DNA of 64,000 nt from NCBI RefSeq assembly GCF_048265165.1, contig NZ_JBLXCD010000004.1:1-64000 (forward strand). Reading direction: 5' to 3'. Shown piece after piece: positions 41,802-50,839 of this stretch (the stretch's first letter is position 1; each line of letters begins with the position of its first letter). The DNA is from Oceanospirillum sp048265165 (GTDB lineage Bacteria; Pseudomonadota; Gammaproteobacteria; Pseudomonadales; Halomonadaceae). The translations under genes were made by a program, and so were the position numbers. The notes beneath the pieces are model-generated. The model had not been told where the DNA came from and did no database searches. It was given only the letters and a program-made list of their open reading frames with translations.

Positions 41802-42158
41802 ATGAGCAGCAAAAATACAGTAATTCAGGCTCTTGAAGCCGAACAAATGAGCAAAGAAGTCCCTGCATTTGCACCAGGTGACACCGTTGTTGTTCAGGTA
41901 AAAGTTAAAGAAGGTAACCGTGAGCGTCTGCAGGCGTTTGAAGGTGTTGTTCTGGGTAAGCGTAACCGTGGTCTGAACTCTGCGTTCACCGTACGTAAGA
42001 TCTCCCATGGTGTTGGTGTTGAGCGTACTTTCCAGGTTTACAGCCCTCTGGTAGATAGCATCTCTGTTAAGCGTCGTGGTGACGTTCGTCAGGCGAAGCT
42101 GTACTACTTGCGTGAACTGAGCGGTAAAGCTGCACGTATTAAAGAAAAGCTGTCCTGA
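41802..42158 (+). CDS. rplS: 50S ribosomal protein L19
   Basis: 118 residues: MSSKNTVIQALEAEQM, PGDTVVVQVKVKEGNRERLQAFEG, FTVRKISHGVGVERTF and the closing KLYYLRELSGKAARIKEK are the L19 signature. The start at 41802 has GGAG nine bases upstream; the open frame extends upstream into trmD but is not used. It sits at the intersubunit interface and ends the operon. Confidence 0.98.
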   Translation: MSSKNTVIQALEAEQMSKEVPAFAPGDTVVVQVKVKEGNRERLQAFEGVVLGKRNRGLNSAFTVRKISHGVGVERTFQVYSPLVDSISVKRRGDVRQAKLYYLRELSGKAARIKEKLS

Positions 42159-42183
42159 TTCGTTAAGATCAGTTCGACTTGCT

Positions 42184-42221
42184 GAAAAAACGGGTAACCT
42201 TTCGGGGTTGCCCGTTTTTTT
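42184..42221 (+). terminator. Terminator of the rpsP operon
   Basis: AAAAAACGGG...CCCGTTTTTTT with inner pairing AACC/GGTT; perfect T run. Confidence 0.93.
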
Positions 42222-42272
42222 ATGTCTGTCGTTTGCAATACAGAAGTCTGAGGACTGGCTGGTGGTGAAGCT

Positions 42273-43223
42273 ATGATGACCAAACTGACGTCTGACGTGC
42301 TTATTCAGGGATATCTGAGTTATCTGATACTTGAGAAAGGTCTTAGCCGGAATACGCTGCTTGCCTATCAACGTGATTTGAAATATCTGGTGTTTTGGTT
42401 GGTTCAGCCTGAGGCTTTTCTGAAATCAGAAAGCAGTAAGAATGCGGCTTGTGATCAGGATGTGTTGCTGGAGTTGGATGTTGAACAGCTATTGGCTTTT
42501 CGTGAAGCCTGTTTTGCGATAAATCTCGATAAACGATCAGTTGCTCGTATTATCAGTGCGTTGAAAGGGTTCTATTACTGGCTGATGGATGAGGAGCTGA
42601 TTAAGCAAAACCCGGTCAGTTTACTACCAAAAATTCGAACTGACAGAAAATTACCTGCAGTGCTCTCTGAAGAGCAGGTGGAGTCATTACTGGATCAGCC
42701 AGATCGCTCTGACCCGATTCAGGCCCGGGATGGCTGTATGCTTGAGCTGCTTTATGCCACAGGGCTTCGGGTATCCGAGTTGGTGGGACTGACCGCTGGC
42801 CAGATTAGTATGCAGCAAGGAGTTGTTAGGGTAACCGGTAAGGGGCAGAAAGAGCGGATGATTCCTTTGGGAGAGGCTGCTCAGGATGAATTATGCTACT
42901 ACCTGAAAAATATCCGCCCAGCTTTGCCTGGCTTTAAAGAGAGCGAAACAGCACTTTTCCCCAGCCGGAAAGGTGGTGCTATGACACGGCAAGCTTTCTG
43001 GTATCGCATCCATAAGTATGCTTTGGAAGCGGGCCTGCCGGAAACACTGTCACCACACCAGCTAAGGCACGCTTTTGCGACGCATCTGCTAAATCATGGG
43101 GCTGACCTCAGGTCTCTCCAGCTGTTATTGGGTCACTCCAGTGTGACAACGACTCAGATCTATACCCATGTGGCGAATCAGAGGCTGAAAGAATTGTACC
43201 AGGAGCACCACCCCAGAGCGTAG
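42273..43223 (+). CDS. xerD: Site-specific tyrosine recombinase XerD
   Basis: 316 residues. N-terminal SAM-like core-binding domain (LIQGYLSYLILEKGLSRNTLLAYQRDL) and catalytic domain with Arg in YATGLRVSELVGL, Lys region, HQLRHAFATHLL, His-box LGHSSVTTTQIYTH with nucleophile Tyr. Slightly longer than the usual 298, because of a 20-residue insertion near 50-70 (KSESSKNAACDQDVLL). With XerC and FtsK it resolves chromosome dimers at dif. xerD followed by dsbC is conserved. Confidence 0.93.
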   Translation: MMTKLTSDVLIQGYLSYLILEKGLSRNTLLAYQRDLKYLVFWLVQPEAFLKSESSKNAACDQDVLLELDVEQLLAFREACFAINLDKRSVARIISALKGFYYWLMDEELIKQNPVSLLPKIRTDRKLPAVLSEEQVESLLDQPDRSDPIQARDGCMLELLYATGLRVSELVGLTAGQISMQQGVVRVTGKGQKERMIPLGEAAQDELCYYLKNIRPALPGFKESETALFPSRKGGAMTRQAFWYRIHKYALEAGLPETLSPHQLRHAFATHLLNHGADLRSLQLLLGHSSVTTTQIYTHVANQRLKELYQEHHPRA

Positions 43224-43244
43224 CGGGCATGCTTTAAGCTTATA

Positions 43245-43445
43245 ATGCTTGAGCTATCAGATATTTTTCAGGTTGACGAGCTTCCAGCTCTGAGTTTTGA
43301 TGGTGCGCCTTATGGAACATTTCTGAGGCAATTTGGTCACAGAAAACACTGTGTAGCTTGTTGGCTCTACTGGCCGGATAATGAAGCTGCGATTTTTAGG
43401 TTCAGGATATCCAATTATGAAAATATTGCCGCGTCTGCTGGATAG
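43245..43445 (+). CDS. Possible small protein between xerD and dsbC (uncertain)
   Basis: A 66-codon frame starting 22 bases after xerD and overlapping the dsbC start. It has no good ribosome site and no recognised domain; the composition (LSDIFQVDELPALSFDG, HCVACWLYWPD) is not obviously random and includes a CVAC motif. It may be real, a remnant, or chance. Confidence 0.25.
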   Translation: MLELSDIFQVDELPALSFDGAPYGTFLRQFGHRKHCVACWLYWPDNEAAIFRFRISNYENIAASAG

Positions 43446-44178
43446 CAGCCAATCTGTCATTGCGACCTGTTTTGCACTGGTTGTGTTTTTTTTGCCGGTG
43501 TCTGCTCAGGCTGCAACACCGGAAGAGGTTATTTTGCAAAAGCTTGAGTCTGCGGGTCCGAGTATTCCGGTTGATGATATTCGCCCTTCTCTGGTTGAGT
43601 CTATCTATGAAGTTGAGCTAAAAACGGGTGAAATTCTTTATAGTACTGCAGATGGTGGTTATATCTTTACAGGGGATCTGTATCAGATTGCGCCCCAAGG
43701 GTTCAAGAATATAACTGAAGAGCGTCGTATGGCGGCCCGCGCTTCAGAAATCAAGAATCTTGATGCCAGCCAGATGGTCGTTTTTCCGGCTAAAGGCGAG
43801 CAGAAAGGGCAGATAACGGTCTTCACGGATATTGATTGTGTCTACTGTCGCAAGTTACACAAAGAGGTGACAGAGCTGAACGACTTGGGTATCACCGTAC
43901 GCTACCTTGGCTTCCCACGGGCAGGAATAGGCTCTGGTTCTTATTACTCGATGGTGTCGGTCTGGTGTGCAGAGAACCAGCAAGATGCTATGACTCAGGC
44001 TAAACAAGGCGAATCTGTTGAAGAGAAGCAGTGTGAGAATCCAATTGCTGACCAGTATCGTCTTGGCCAGAAGTTAGGTGTTCAGGGAACCCCTGCTATT
44101 TTTCTGGATGACGGCCGCCTTCTGCCGGGTTATATGCCCGCTGAGCGCCTCGCCACTGCTTTAGGCTTGGCATTATAG
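43417..44178 (+). CDS. dsbC: Thiol:disulfide interchange protein DsbC
   Basis: 253 residues from the preferred start, with signal peptide (MKILPRLLDSS...VSAQA), N-terminal dimerisation domain (about 35-95) and thioredoxin fold with active site CVYC (FTDIDCVYCRKLH), the cis-Pro GTPA and a second Cys pair (WCAENQ...KQCEN). It isomerises wrong disulfides in periplasmic proteins. The start at 43417 has AGGAT upstream; an in-frame ATG at 43381 lengthens the signal region without need. Confidence 0.93.
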   Translation: MKILPRLLDSSQSVIATCFALVVFFLPVSAQAATPEEVILQKLESAGPSIPVDDIRPSLVESIYEVELKTGEILYSTADGGYIFTGDLYQIAPQGFKNITEERRMAARASEIKNLDASQMVVFPAKGEQKGQITVFTDIDCVYCRKLHKEVTELNDLGITVRYLGFPRAGIGSGSYYSMVSVWCAENQQDAMTQAKQGESVEEKQCENPIADQYRLGQKLGVQGTPAIFLDDGRLLPGYMPAERLATALGLAL

Positions 44179-44202
44179 ATTTTCCGGTTTTTATTAAAAG
44201 GG

Positions 44203-44232
44203 ACGCCCTGATACTTATTTCGGGGCGTTTTT
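44203..44232 (+). terminator. dsbC terminator
   Basis: ACGCCC and GGGCGT flank a 14-base loop, followed by T residues. Confidence 0.75.
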
Positions 44233-44458
44233 GTCTATGGGTTTTTATCTGTCAATTATTGTTGATCAACAGAGCTAATATTTGCGTTCTATAGACTGAC
44301 TTGGTTTTTATCAGGCTGAAAAAACGATAAGATGGGAATTCAAATGGCGAGTGATTTAACGACAGGTTCTGTAAAGATCTGACAGTATTTGCCAGAAAAG
44401 AATATGCTGAAACAGGCATACCAATCGTTTATGCAGGAATAGGTAAGAGGGTATTGTA

Positions 44459-45766
44459 TTGAAACCGGTAAAAGTGGGTGTATGTGGCTTAGGTACTGTG
44501 GGTAGCGGCACAGTTAATGTTTTGATCCGCAATGCTGAAGAGATTGCCCGTCGTACTGGTCGCCCTATTATTGTTGAGCAGATTGGTGCCCGTCGCGATA
44601 ACCCTGACTGCGATACTACAGGCATTGATGTCACCCGCGATATTTTTGATGTGGCTAACAACCCAGAAATCGATGTGGTTGTTGAGTTGATCGGTGGTTA
44701 TGACGTTGCCCGTGAACTGGTAATGACAGCCATTGAAAATGGCAAGCATGTAGTAACAGCGAATAAAGCACTGATTGCAGTACACGGTAACGATATTTTT
44801 GAAGCTGCAAAAGCTAAAGGCGTGATTGTTGCCTTTGAATCGGCAGTTGCCGGTGGCATTCCGGTGATTAAAGGGATTCGTGAAGGCCTGGCTGCTAACA
44901 AGATTAACTGGCTGGCTGGCATTATTAATGGCACGGGCAACTACATCATGACCCAAATGCGTGATTATGGCCGTGATTTTGCTGACGTTCTGGCAGAGGC
45001 CCAGGCGTTGGGGTATGCCGAAGCGGATCCAACATTTGATGTTGAAGGTATCGATGCTGCGCACAAATTGACGATTCTTGGTTCTGTAGCTTTTGGTATT
45101 CCATTACAGTTTGACAAAGCTTACACCGAAGGTATCAGCAGGATCACACCTCTGGATATCGAACAGGCCGATGAGCTGGGTTATGTGATTAAGCACCTGG
45201 GTATTGCACGACGCTCCAAAGAGGGTGTTGAGTTGCGGGTTCACCCAACTCTGATTCCTAAAGATCGCCTGATTGCTAATGTACACGGCGTGTTAAATGC
45301 AGTAATGGTACAGGGCGATGCCGTAGGCCCTACCATGTATTACGGTCCTGGTGCCGGTGCAGAACCAACAGCATCCTCTGTGATTGCCGATATTGTGGAT
45401 GTGGCGCGCGGTATGAACACGGATTACTCGGATCGCGTACCACCATTGGGCTTTACTCAGGATAACCTGGACCAGAATGCGCCAATTCTATCCATGGACG
45501 ATGTGTCTACTGCTTATTATGTGCGTCTGCAAGCGGTTGACAGGCCGGGTGTACTCGCTCGGGTTGCTACCATCCTGAGTGATAAAGGCATCAGTATTGA
45601 AGCTATTATTCAGAAAGAAGACAAAGAGAGCGAGATGGTGCCTATCATCTTTATGACACATCAGTGCCAGGAACTGCAGATGAATGAGGCGATCCGTGAG
45701 ATCGAATCTTTGGTGGATATCTGTGGTGAAGTGGTGCGTATCCGTGTTGAAGACCTGGATAGTTAA
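44459..45766 (+). CDS. hom: Homoserine dehydrogenase (single-function with ACT domain)
   Basis: 435 residues beginning at TTG with AAGAGG eight bases upstream. Rossmann site VGVCGLGTVGSGTVNVL, catalytic domain with GIINGTGNYIMTQM and AEADPTFDVEGIDAAHKLTIL (catalytic Lys/Asp region), then a C-terminal ACT domain (YYVRLQAVDRPGVLARVATIL) for threonine feedback. It makes homoserine from aspartate-semialdehyde and stands upstream of thrC with a 94-base gap. Confidence 0.96.
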   Translation: MKPVKVGVCGLGTVGSGTVNVLIRNAEEIARRTGRPIIVEQIGARRDNPDCDTTGIDVTRDIFDVANNPEIDVVVELIGGYDVARELVMTAIENGKHVVTANKALIAVHGNDIFEAAKAKGVIVAFESAVAGGIPVIKGIREGLAANKINWLAGIINGTGNYIMTQMRDYGRDFADVLAEAQALGYAEADPTFDVEGIDAAHKLTILGSVAFGIPLQFDKAYTEGISRITPLDIEQADELGYVIKHLGIARRSKEGVELRVHPTLIPKDRLIANVHGVLNAVMVQGDAVGPTMYYGPGAGAEPTASSVIADIVDVARGMNTDYSDRVPPLGFTQDNLDQNAPILSMDDVSTAYYVRLQAVDRPGVLARVATILSDKGISIEAIIQKEDKESEMVPIIFMTHQCQELQMNEAIREIESLVDICGEVVRIRVEDLDS

Positions 45767-45778
45767 TTGATTAAAAAG

Positions 45779-45803
45779 TCCGGCACTTTACCCTAGTGCC
45801 GGA
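45779..45803 (+). terminator. Hairpin between hom and thrC (attenuator-like)
   Basis: TCCGGCACT and AGTGCCGGA form a perfect 9-base stem with a 7-base loop, followed by TTGTAAT, a poor T run. It may reduce read-through from hom to thrC or stabilise the upstream mRNA. Confidence 0.55.
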
Positions 45804-45860
45804 TTGTAATCGTCCCGTACCCTATCGGGCCGTTATAAACCTGAATACGAGAATCTCACC

Positions 45861-47252
45861 GTGCGTTATATCAGTACCCGAGGCCAAGCGCCCGCCCTTA
45901 ACTTTGAAGATGTTGTTCTGACCGGTTTGGCCAGTGATGGTGGCCTGTATGTGCCGGAAACTATTCCTCAGTTTTCAGCTGAAGAGATCGCTTCCTGGGC
46001 AGGACTGCCCTATACCGATATCGCCTATAAGGTGATGCACGCTTTTATCGGTGATGAAATTCCCACAGATACACTGAAAGGTATGATTGAAGATACCTAC
46101 GGCACCTTCAAACATGACGCTGTTACGCCGCTTAAACAGTTGGATAGCAACCATTACCTGCTGGAACTGTTTCATGGCCCGACACTAGCTTTTAAAGATG
46201 TCGCGTTACAGATGCTGGGCCGTTTGCTGGATCACTTCCTGGGTAAACGTAACGAGCACGCTGTGATTATGGGGGCAACCTCTGGTGATACCGGTTCTGC
46301 TGCTATCGAAGGTTGTAAGCCTTGTGATCATGTGGATATCTTTATTCTGCACCCATACAACCGTGTATCTGAAGTTCAGCGCCGTCAGATGACCACGGTA
46401 TTGGCGGATAACGTATTTAATATCGCTGTTGAAGGTAACTTTGATGACTGTCAGGCTATCGTGAAAGAGAGCTTCAACAATCAGAGTTTCTTGGGTGGTA
46501 ACACCCGTCTGGTTGCGGTGAACTCCATCAACTGGGCGCGAATTATGGCGCAGGTGGTGTATTACTTTGTTTCTGCTGTTGCGGTAGGCGCGCCACACCG
46601 TAAAGTGTCTTTCAGTGTACCGTCTGCTAACTTTGGTGATGTGTTTGCCGGTTATATTGCTTACAAGATGGGCTTGCCGGTGAATCAGTTTGTTGTTGCA
46701 ACTAATGCGAATGATATTCTGCACCGCGTAATCAGCAAGAACGACTTCAGCAAACAGCCGCTGCTGCACACTTTGTCGCCAAGTATGGATATTGTGGTAT
46801 CCAGCAACTTTGAGCGGCTGCTGTTTGATCTGTACGACAATGATGGCGCTGCCGTGGAAGATCTGCTGAAACGCTTTAACAACGAACCCGTTCAGATTGA
46901 ACAGGCCCGCTGGGACAAAGCCCGTAAGCTGTTTGACAGCTTGAGCGTGGACGACGAAACCACCATCGAGGTGATCAAAGAGGCCTTTGAGCGTACCGGT
47001 GAATTACTTGATCCGCACACCGCCACTGGCTACCGCGCGGCAGAAACCTGTAACCGTGATAAGTCTGTGCCGATGATCACTCTAGCTACAGCACACCCGG
47101 CTAAGTTTGAAGATGCTATTGTAAAAGCGGGCTTTAAAGGTGCGCCTTTACCTGCGCATATGGCGGATCTTATGGAGCGGGAAGAGCGCTTCTCAGTACT
47201 GCCCGCCGATGCTGAAGCAATTCAGGCATTTGTGGTAGATAACAAGCGTTAA
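45861..47252 (+). CDS. thrC: Threonine synthase
   Basis: 463 residues beginning at GTG (MRYISTRGQAPALNFEDVVLTGLASDGGLYVPE). The PLP-binding Lys is in FHGPTLAFKDVALQM; further motifs GATSGDTGSAAIEG and SFSVPSANFGDVFAGYIAYKMGLP. This is the long bacterial form. It converts phosphohomoserine to threonine; thrB is not in the window. A terminator follows 50 bases downstream. Confidence 0.96.
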   Translation: MRYISTRGQAPALNFEDVVLTGLASDGGLYVPETIPQFSAEEIASWAGLPYTDIAYKVMHAFIGDEIPTDTLKGMIEDTYGTFKHDAVTPLKQLDSNHYLLELFHGPTLAFKDVALQMLGRLLDHFLGKRNEHAVIMGATSGDTGSAAIEGCKPCDHVDIFILHPYNRVSEVQRRQMTTVLADNVFNIAVEGNFDDCQAIVKESFNNQSFLGGNTRLVAVNSINWARIMAQVVYYFVSAVAVGAPHRKVSFSVPSANFGDVFAGYIAYKMGLPVNQFVVATNANDILHRVISKNDFSKQPLLHTLSPSMDIVVSSNFERLLFDLYDNDGAAVEDLLKRFNNEPVQIEQARWDKARKLFDSLSVDDETTIEVIKEAFERTGELLDPHTATGYRAAETCNRDKSVPMITLATAHPAKFEDAIVKAGFKGAPLPAHMADLMEREERFSVLPADAEAIQAFVVDNKR

Positions 47253-47301
47253 GTTAGCGCAATCTCAGATAGATTAATGCTGACTGTAGCAGTACAAGTA
47301 A

Positions 47302-47330
47302 ACAGGGGAGCTGAGGCTCCCTGTTTTTTT
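47302..47330 (+). terminator. thrC terminator
   Basis: ACAGGGGAGC / GCTCCCTGT with a GA-rich loop and a seven-T run, immediately upstream of recJ. Confidence 0.92.
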
Positions 47331-47361
47331 GCCTTCTGTTTTATCATTGTGTGGAATAAAC

Positions 47362-49137
47362 ATGAGCCGCCCTGTCTTTCAGCACCGAACCCTCAACCCC
47401 TCCGTTTTAGATCAGGCAGAAAAGATGGGGCTGGATCCTTTATTAGCCACAATTATTGCCGGTAGGATTGAGGGTGATACCTTTAACCTTGATGGTATTG
47501 TTACACCCGCACTGAAGCATATTCCTCCCCCGGCTTTGCTGAAAGATTGTGAGAAGGCTGCGGTACGGATCGCTCAGGCTATAAGCCGTGGTGAGCGTAT
47601 TGGCGTGTTAACCGATTATGATGTGGATGGCATCACCTCCCATGTTGTTCTGTATCGCGCACTGACAGAGCTATTTGCCGTCCCTCCTAATAATATCCAT
47701 AGCCTGATTGGTCATCGAATTAATGATGGTTATGGCGTTAGCGCTGGCCTGATTTCCCGGATTCTGGAGCAGGATGTTTTACCGGATGTGATCATTACTG
47801 CTGACTGTGGTTCCAGTGATGAGGCCCGGCTTGTTTTGCTGAAGCAGGCGGGTATTGATGTGATTGTCACGGATCATCACGCTCTGCCAGAGGAAGGCGC
47901 TCCGGTATCGGCTTATGCCGTGGTGAACCCGACACAACATGATTGTGACTACCCTGATGCTACCATTGCAGGGTGTATGGTGAGTTGGCTGGTTATGGCG
48001 CAGGTGCGGGATCAGTTAATTAAGCAGGGCAAATTAAGAAAGGAGACACCTAAGCTGGGTTTCTTACTCAGTTATGTGGCACTGGGTACCGTTGCAGACT
48101 GTGTTTCTCTTGGTGAAAGTGCTGTGAATCGGGCTGTCGTCCATACTGGCCTGAGTCTGATTAACCGCTTTGAATTGCCCTGTTGGCGTGCTATCCGAAA
48201 ATTATTACGTAAAGACACTGAGTTTTTTGATGCAGGTACACTGGGTTTTCAGCTTGGGCCTCGTATTAACGCCCGGGGGCGGTTAGATGATCCCTATGCT
48301 GCATTACACTATATGCTGTCCCCAACGGACCATCAGGCGGAACATTATCTGGCGATTCTTGATCAGGATAATGAAGACCGTAAAGCGATTGAGCAAGAGA
48401 TGACGCAGGATGCTTATCGTATGGTTGAAGGTCAGTTGACACAAAACTATCAGGGGTTGTCGGTTTTCCTGGAAAATGGACATGCAGGGGTTCAGGGAAT
48501 TGTGGCATCTCGTATTACTCAAAAAACAGGTAAACCCAGTATTGTCATGTGCCCTGCGTTGAATCCTGATCACTTATCCGGATCTGCCCGCAGTGTCGAT
48601 GGTATTCATATCAGAGATATCCTGCAGCAGATCCATGAAAGCGACGAAGAGCTTCTGGTGAAATTTGGTGGTCACCGGGGGGCCGCTGGACTGACACTGA
48701 ATAAAAGAAAGCTCAAAGAGTTTTCCGAGGCCTTTAATGCTGCTGTGAAAGCTGAGCTGAATAATCTGACGTTACAACCTGTAGTGAAAATAGACTCAGT
48801 TTTACAGATTGAAGCAATTACAGAAAAAGAATGGGCAACTCTGCAGCAGCTTCAACCTTTTGGTAGGGAGTTTGAAGTACCCTGTTTCAGTAGTACTTTT
48901 TTGGTTGAGGGGCTGAGAGTTGTAGGTGCTGACCAAAGCCATTTACAGCTATTGTTAAGTGATCCGATTAAAAAAATATCTGTCAAAGGGATCTGGTTCA
49001 AGGCGCTGGCGGGTGGGCAAGTCATTGATTTTAAAGAAGGTGATCAGGTCAATCTTGCCTATCAGCTTGATATCAATGAGTTTCGTGGCAGAAGAAGTAT
49101 TCAGCTTATCATTGAGTATGCATATAGAGAAATCTGA
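47362..49137 (+). CDS. recJ: Single-stranded-DNA-specific exonuclease RecJ
   Basis: 591 residues. DHH motifs: LTDYDVDGITSHVVLY (DxD), IITADCGSSD, VTDHHALPEEG, then DHHA1 site VKFGGHRGAAGLTL and an OB-fold tail. It degrades ssDNA 5' to 3' in recombination and mismatch repair. The start at 47362 (MSRPVFQHR) has GTGGA eight bases upstream; a start 33 bases earlier would lie in the terminator of thrC. Confidence 0.95.
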   Translation: MSRPVFQHRTLNPSVLDQAEKMGLDPLLATIIAGRIEGDTFNLDGIVTPALKHIPPPALLKDCEKAAVRIAQAISRGERIGVLTDYDVDGITSHVVLYRALTELFAVPPNNIHSLIGHRINDGYGVSAGLISRILEQDVLPDVIITADCGSSDEARLVLLKQAGIDVIVTDHHALPEEGAPVSAYAVVNPTQHDCDYPDATIAGCMVSWLVMAQVRDQLIKQGKLRKETPKLGFLLSYVALGTVADCVSLGESAVNRAVVHTGLSLINRFELPCWRAIRKLLRKDTEFFDAGTLGFQLGPRINARGRLDDPYAALHYMLSPTDHQAEHYLAILDQDNEDRKAIEQEMTQDAYRMVEGQLTQNYQGLSVFLENGHAGVQGIVASRITQKTGKPSIVMCPALNPDHLSGSARSVDGIHIRDILQQIHESDEELLVKFGGHRGAAGLTLNKRKLKEFSEAFNAAVKAELNNLTLQPVVKIDSVLQIEAITEKEWATLQQLQPFGREFEVPCFSSTFLVEGLRVVGADQSHLQLLLSDPIKKISVKGIWFKALAGGQVIDFKEGDQVNLAYQLDINEFRGRRSIQLIIEYAYREI

Positions 49138-49518
49138 ATTATTCAGTGAAGTTGTTACAAAATAAAAGTGGGTATCTATGTCAGTGGTCGCTTCGTTGCT
49201 GCCGGTTAAGTAACAAAGATTGATTAATTACACCTCTTCTCATGTCATGAATATGTCAAAAACATTCTTTAAGGTGCTCTGGTTCTCCAAGCAGCTACAT
49301 TATTAAATCTTTGACGGACACAGATCAAAACCGTATAAATTCATTGAAAAAAGGACGGATTTGACTATTGCCATGCGGCCGCAGGATGTTTAAAGTAGCT
49401 CCTGCGATTGAAACAATAACGGTTATTGATTGGCTGGATTGTATGAATATCCAGTCAGCACACCGATAAAACTTCTGCATTTATGCAGAGCGATTGAGTA
49501 GAGAAAGGAAATTATCAA
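49138..49518. other. Leader region of the porin gene
   Basis: The 381 bases contain the porin promoter at 49311-49339 and a leader of about 170 bases. No gene is supported. Confidence 0.55.
49311..49339 (+). promoter_or_regulatory. Sigma-70 promoter of the porin gene
   Basis: TTGACG (49311-49316), a 17-base spacer, and TATAAA (49334-49339): close to consensus in sequence and spacing. The predicted transcript would have a leader of about 170 bases. Confidence 0.75.
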
Positions 49519-50397
49519 ATGAAAAAGACTCTGATTGCTACCGCTATTGCTGGTGCTATGAGCTTCTCTGTAGCTGCACAAGCGGCTCCTACTGTATACG
49601 GCAACATTCAGGTTGTTGTAGATGTTGAAAATGACAACACCGCTGCTGACAACGGTTCTACCATCGGTATTAAAGGTGAAGAAGCGCTGAACAACGGTCT
49701 GACCGGTATCTACAAAATTGAAATGGACGTGAATGCCGCTGGTACTAAAGGCGACAACTCTCCTTTCACTGGTGACCAAGCTTACCTGGGTGTTAAAGGT
49801 AACTTCGGTACAGTTCGTGTAGGTTCTATGGATACTGTTGCTGACGATCTGATCGGTGACGCTATCTTTGGTGAAGAGTATGTTGGTGGCGAATTCTCTG
49901 CTTTCATAGATGGCGCTAACCGCGAAATCCAACAAGTTCAGTACTCTGGTGAGTTCGGTGCTGTTGAGGCGCGTGCTTCTGTAAACCTGAATGGTAAAAA
50001 CGTAGATAGCGATCTGGACAATGCTGTTCAGGTTGGTGTTAAAGTAGCTGTTGCTGAAGGCGTTTCTGTTGCTGCTGCTTTTGATACTTACCAGTCTGCT
50101 GCAGGTGTTGCTGCAACTCTGGACATGGGTGCTCTGTCTGCTGGTGCTTCTTTTGAAACTCAGGATGACGTAGATGCAATCGTATCTGCTTCTGGTGCTT
50201 TCAACTACGGCATGGGTAGCGTTTACGCAATCGCATCTATGTTTGACACTGGCGACATCGACGGTAACCGTGTAACTGCAGGTGCTAACTACAGCCTGGC
50301 AGATTCTATGTACGTTTACGCTGAAGTTGTTTCTGGCGATAACGATGACCTGAGCGATGCTAAGAGCACAGCTCTGGGTGCTGTTCTGGTATTCTAA
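49519..50397 (+). CDS. Outer-membrane porin, Gram-negative type
   Basis: 292 residues. Signal peptide MKKTLIATAIAGAMSFSVAAQA; mature start APTVYGNIQVVVDVEN; the GxKGEEALNNGLTGIYKIEMD block, GNFGTVRVGSMDT and the C-terminal strand ending LGAVLVF are typical of Porin_4/OmpC-like trimeric porins. It is short for this family (about 300-400), suggesting compact loops. Strong codon bias and AAAGGAA upstream indicate high expression. Confidence 0.9.
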   Translation: MKKTLIATAIAGAMSFSVAAQAAPTVYGNIQVVVDVENDNTAADNGSTIGIKGEEALNNGLTGIYKIEMDVNAAGTKGDNSPFTGDQAYLGVKGNFGTVRVGSMDTVADDLIGDAIFGEEYVGGEFSAFIDGANREIQQVQYSGEFGAVEARASVNLNGKNVDSDLDNAVQVGVKVAVAEGVSVAAAFDTYQSAAGVAATLDMGALSAGASFETQDDVDAIVSASGAFNYGMGSVYAIASMFDTGDIDGNRVTAGANYSLADSMYVYAEVVSGDNDDLSDAKSTALGAVLVF

Positions 50398-50839
50398 TCT
50401 ATTGATTAGCTAAGATACCGAACAAAAAGAACCAGCCTTCGGGCTGGTTTTTTTATGTCTGGAAATATTCTCTCCCTGCTTATCCGTAAAACTCTATTCT
50501 TTTTTTCGCTTGTCTGCTTGGCTTCACCTTTCTTTTTCCGCTAAACCTAAAGACCAATCTCGTGACTCTGCCTCTTAATACTGAAGAGCCAAGTGCATTA
50601 TCAGGTAATTATTTTTGTCACATTAAGGTTATATCACTGTCATCTGACAGACTTAATATAGCTGTTATTCGTTGCTATGCGATGTAATGGCATTTGTGAA
50701 CACTTGCATTGGGTATATTGAAGAGAAACGGGACTTGATTGGAGTGAATGGAGTTGCCCCCTTTAGGTTTTATTTAGCTGAAATTAGAGATATCTGGTTG
50801 CTGTTGGATGATATCTATCTCAAGTGAGGTTTTATCAGT
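50398..50839. other. Gap between porin and phytase-like gene
   Basis: The 442 bases contain the porin terminator (50430-50456) and otherwise AT-rich sequence without recognised signals or genes. Confidence 0.5.
50430..50456 (+). terminator. Porin terminator
   Basis: AACCAGCC-TTCG-GGCTGGTT followed by T7; a stable UUCG-type tetraloop. Confidence 0.95.
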
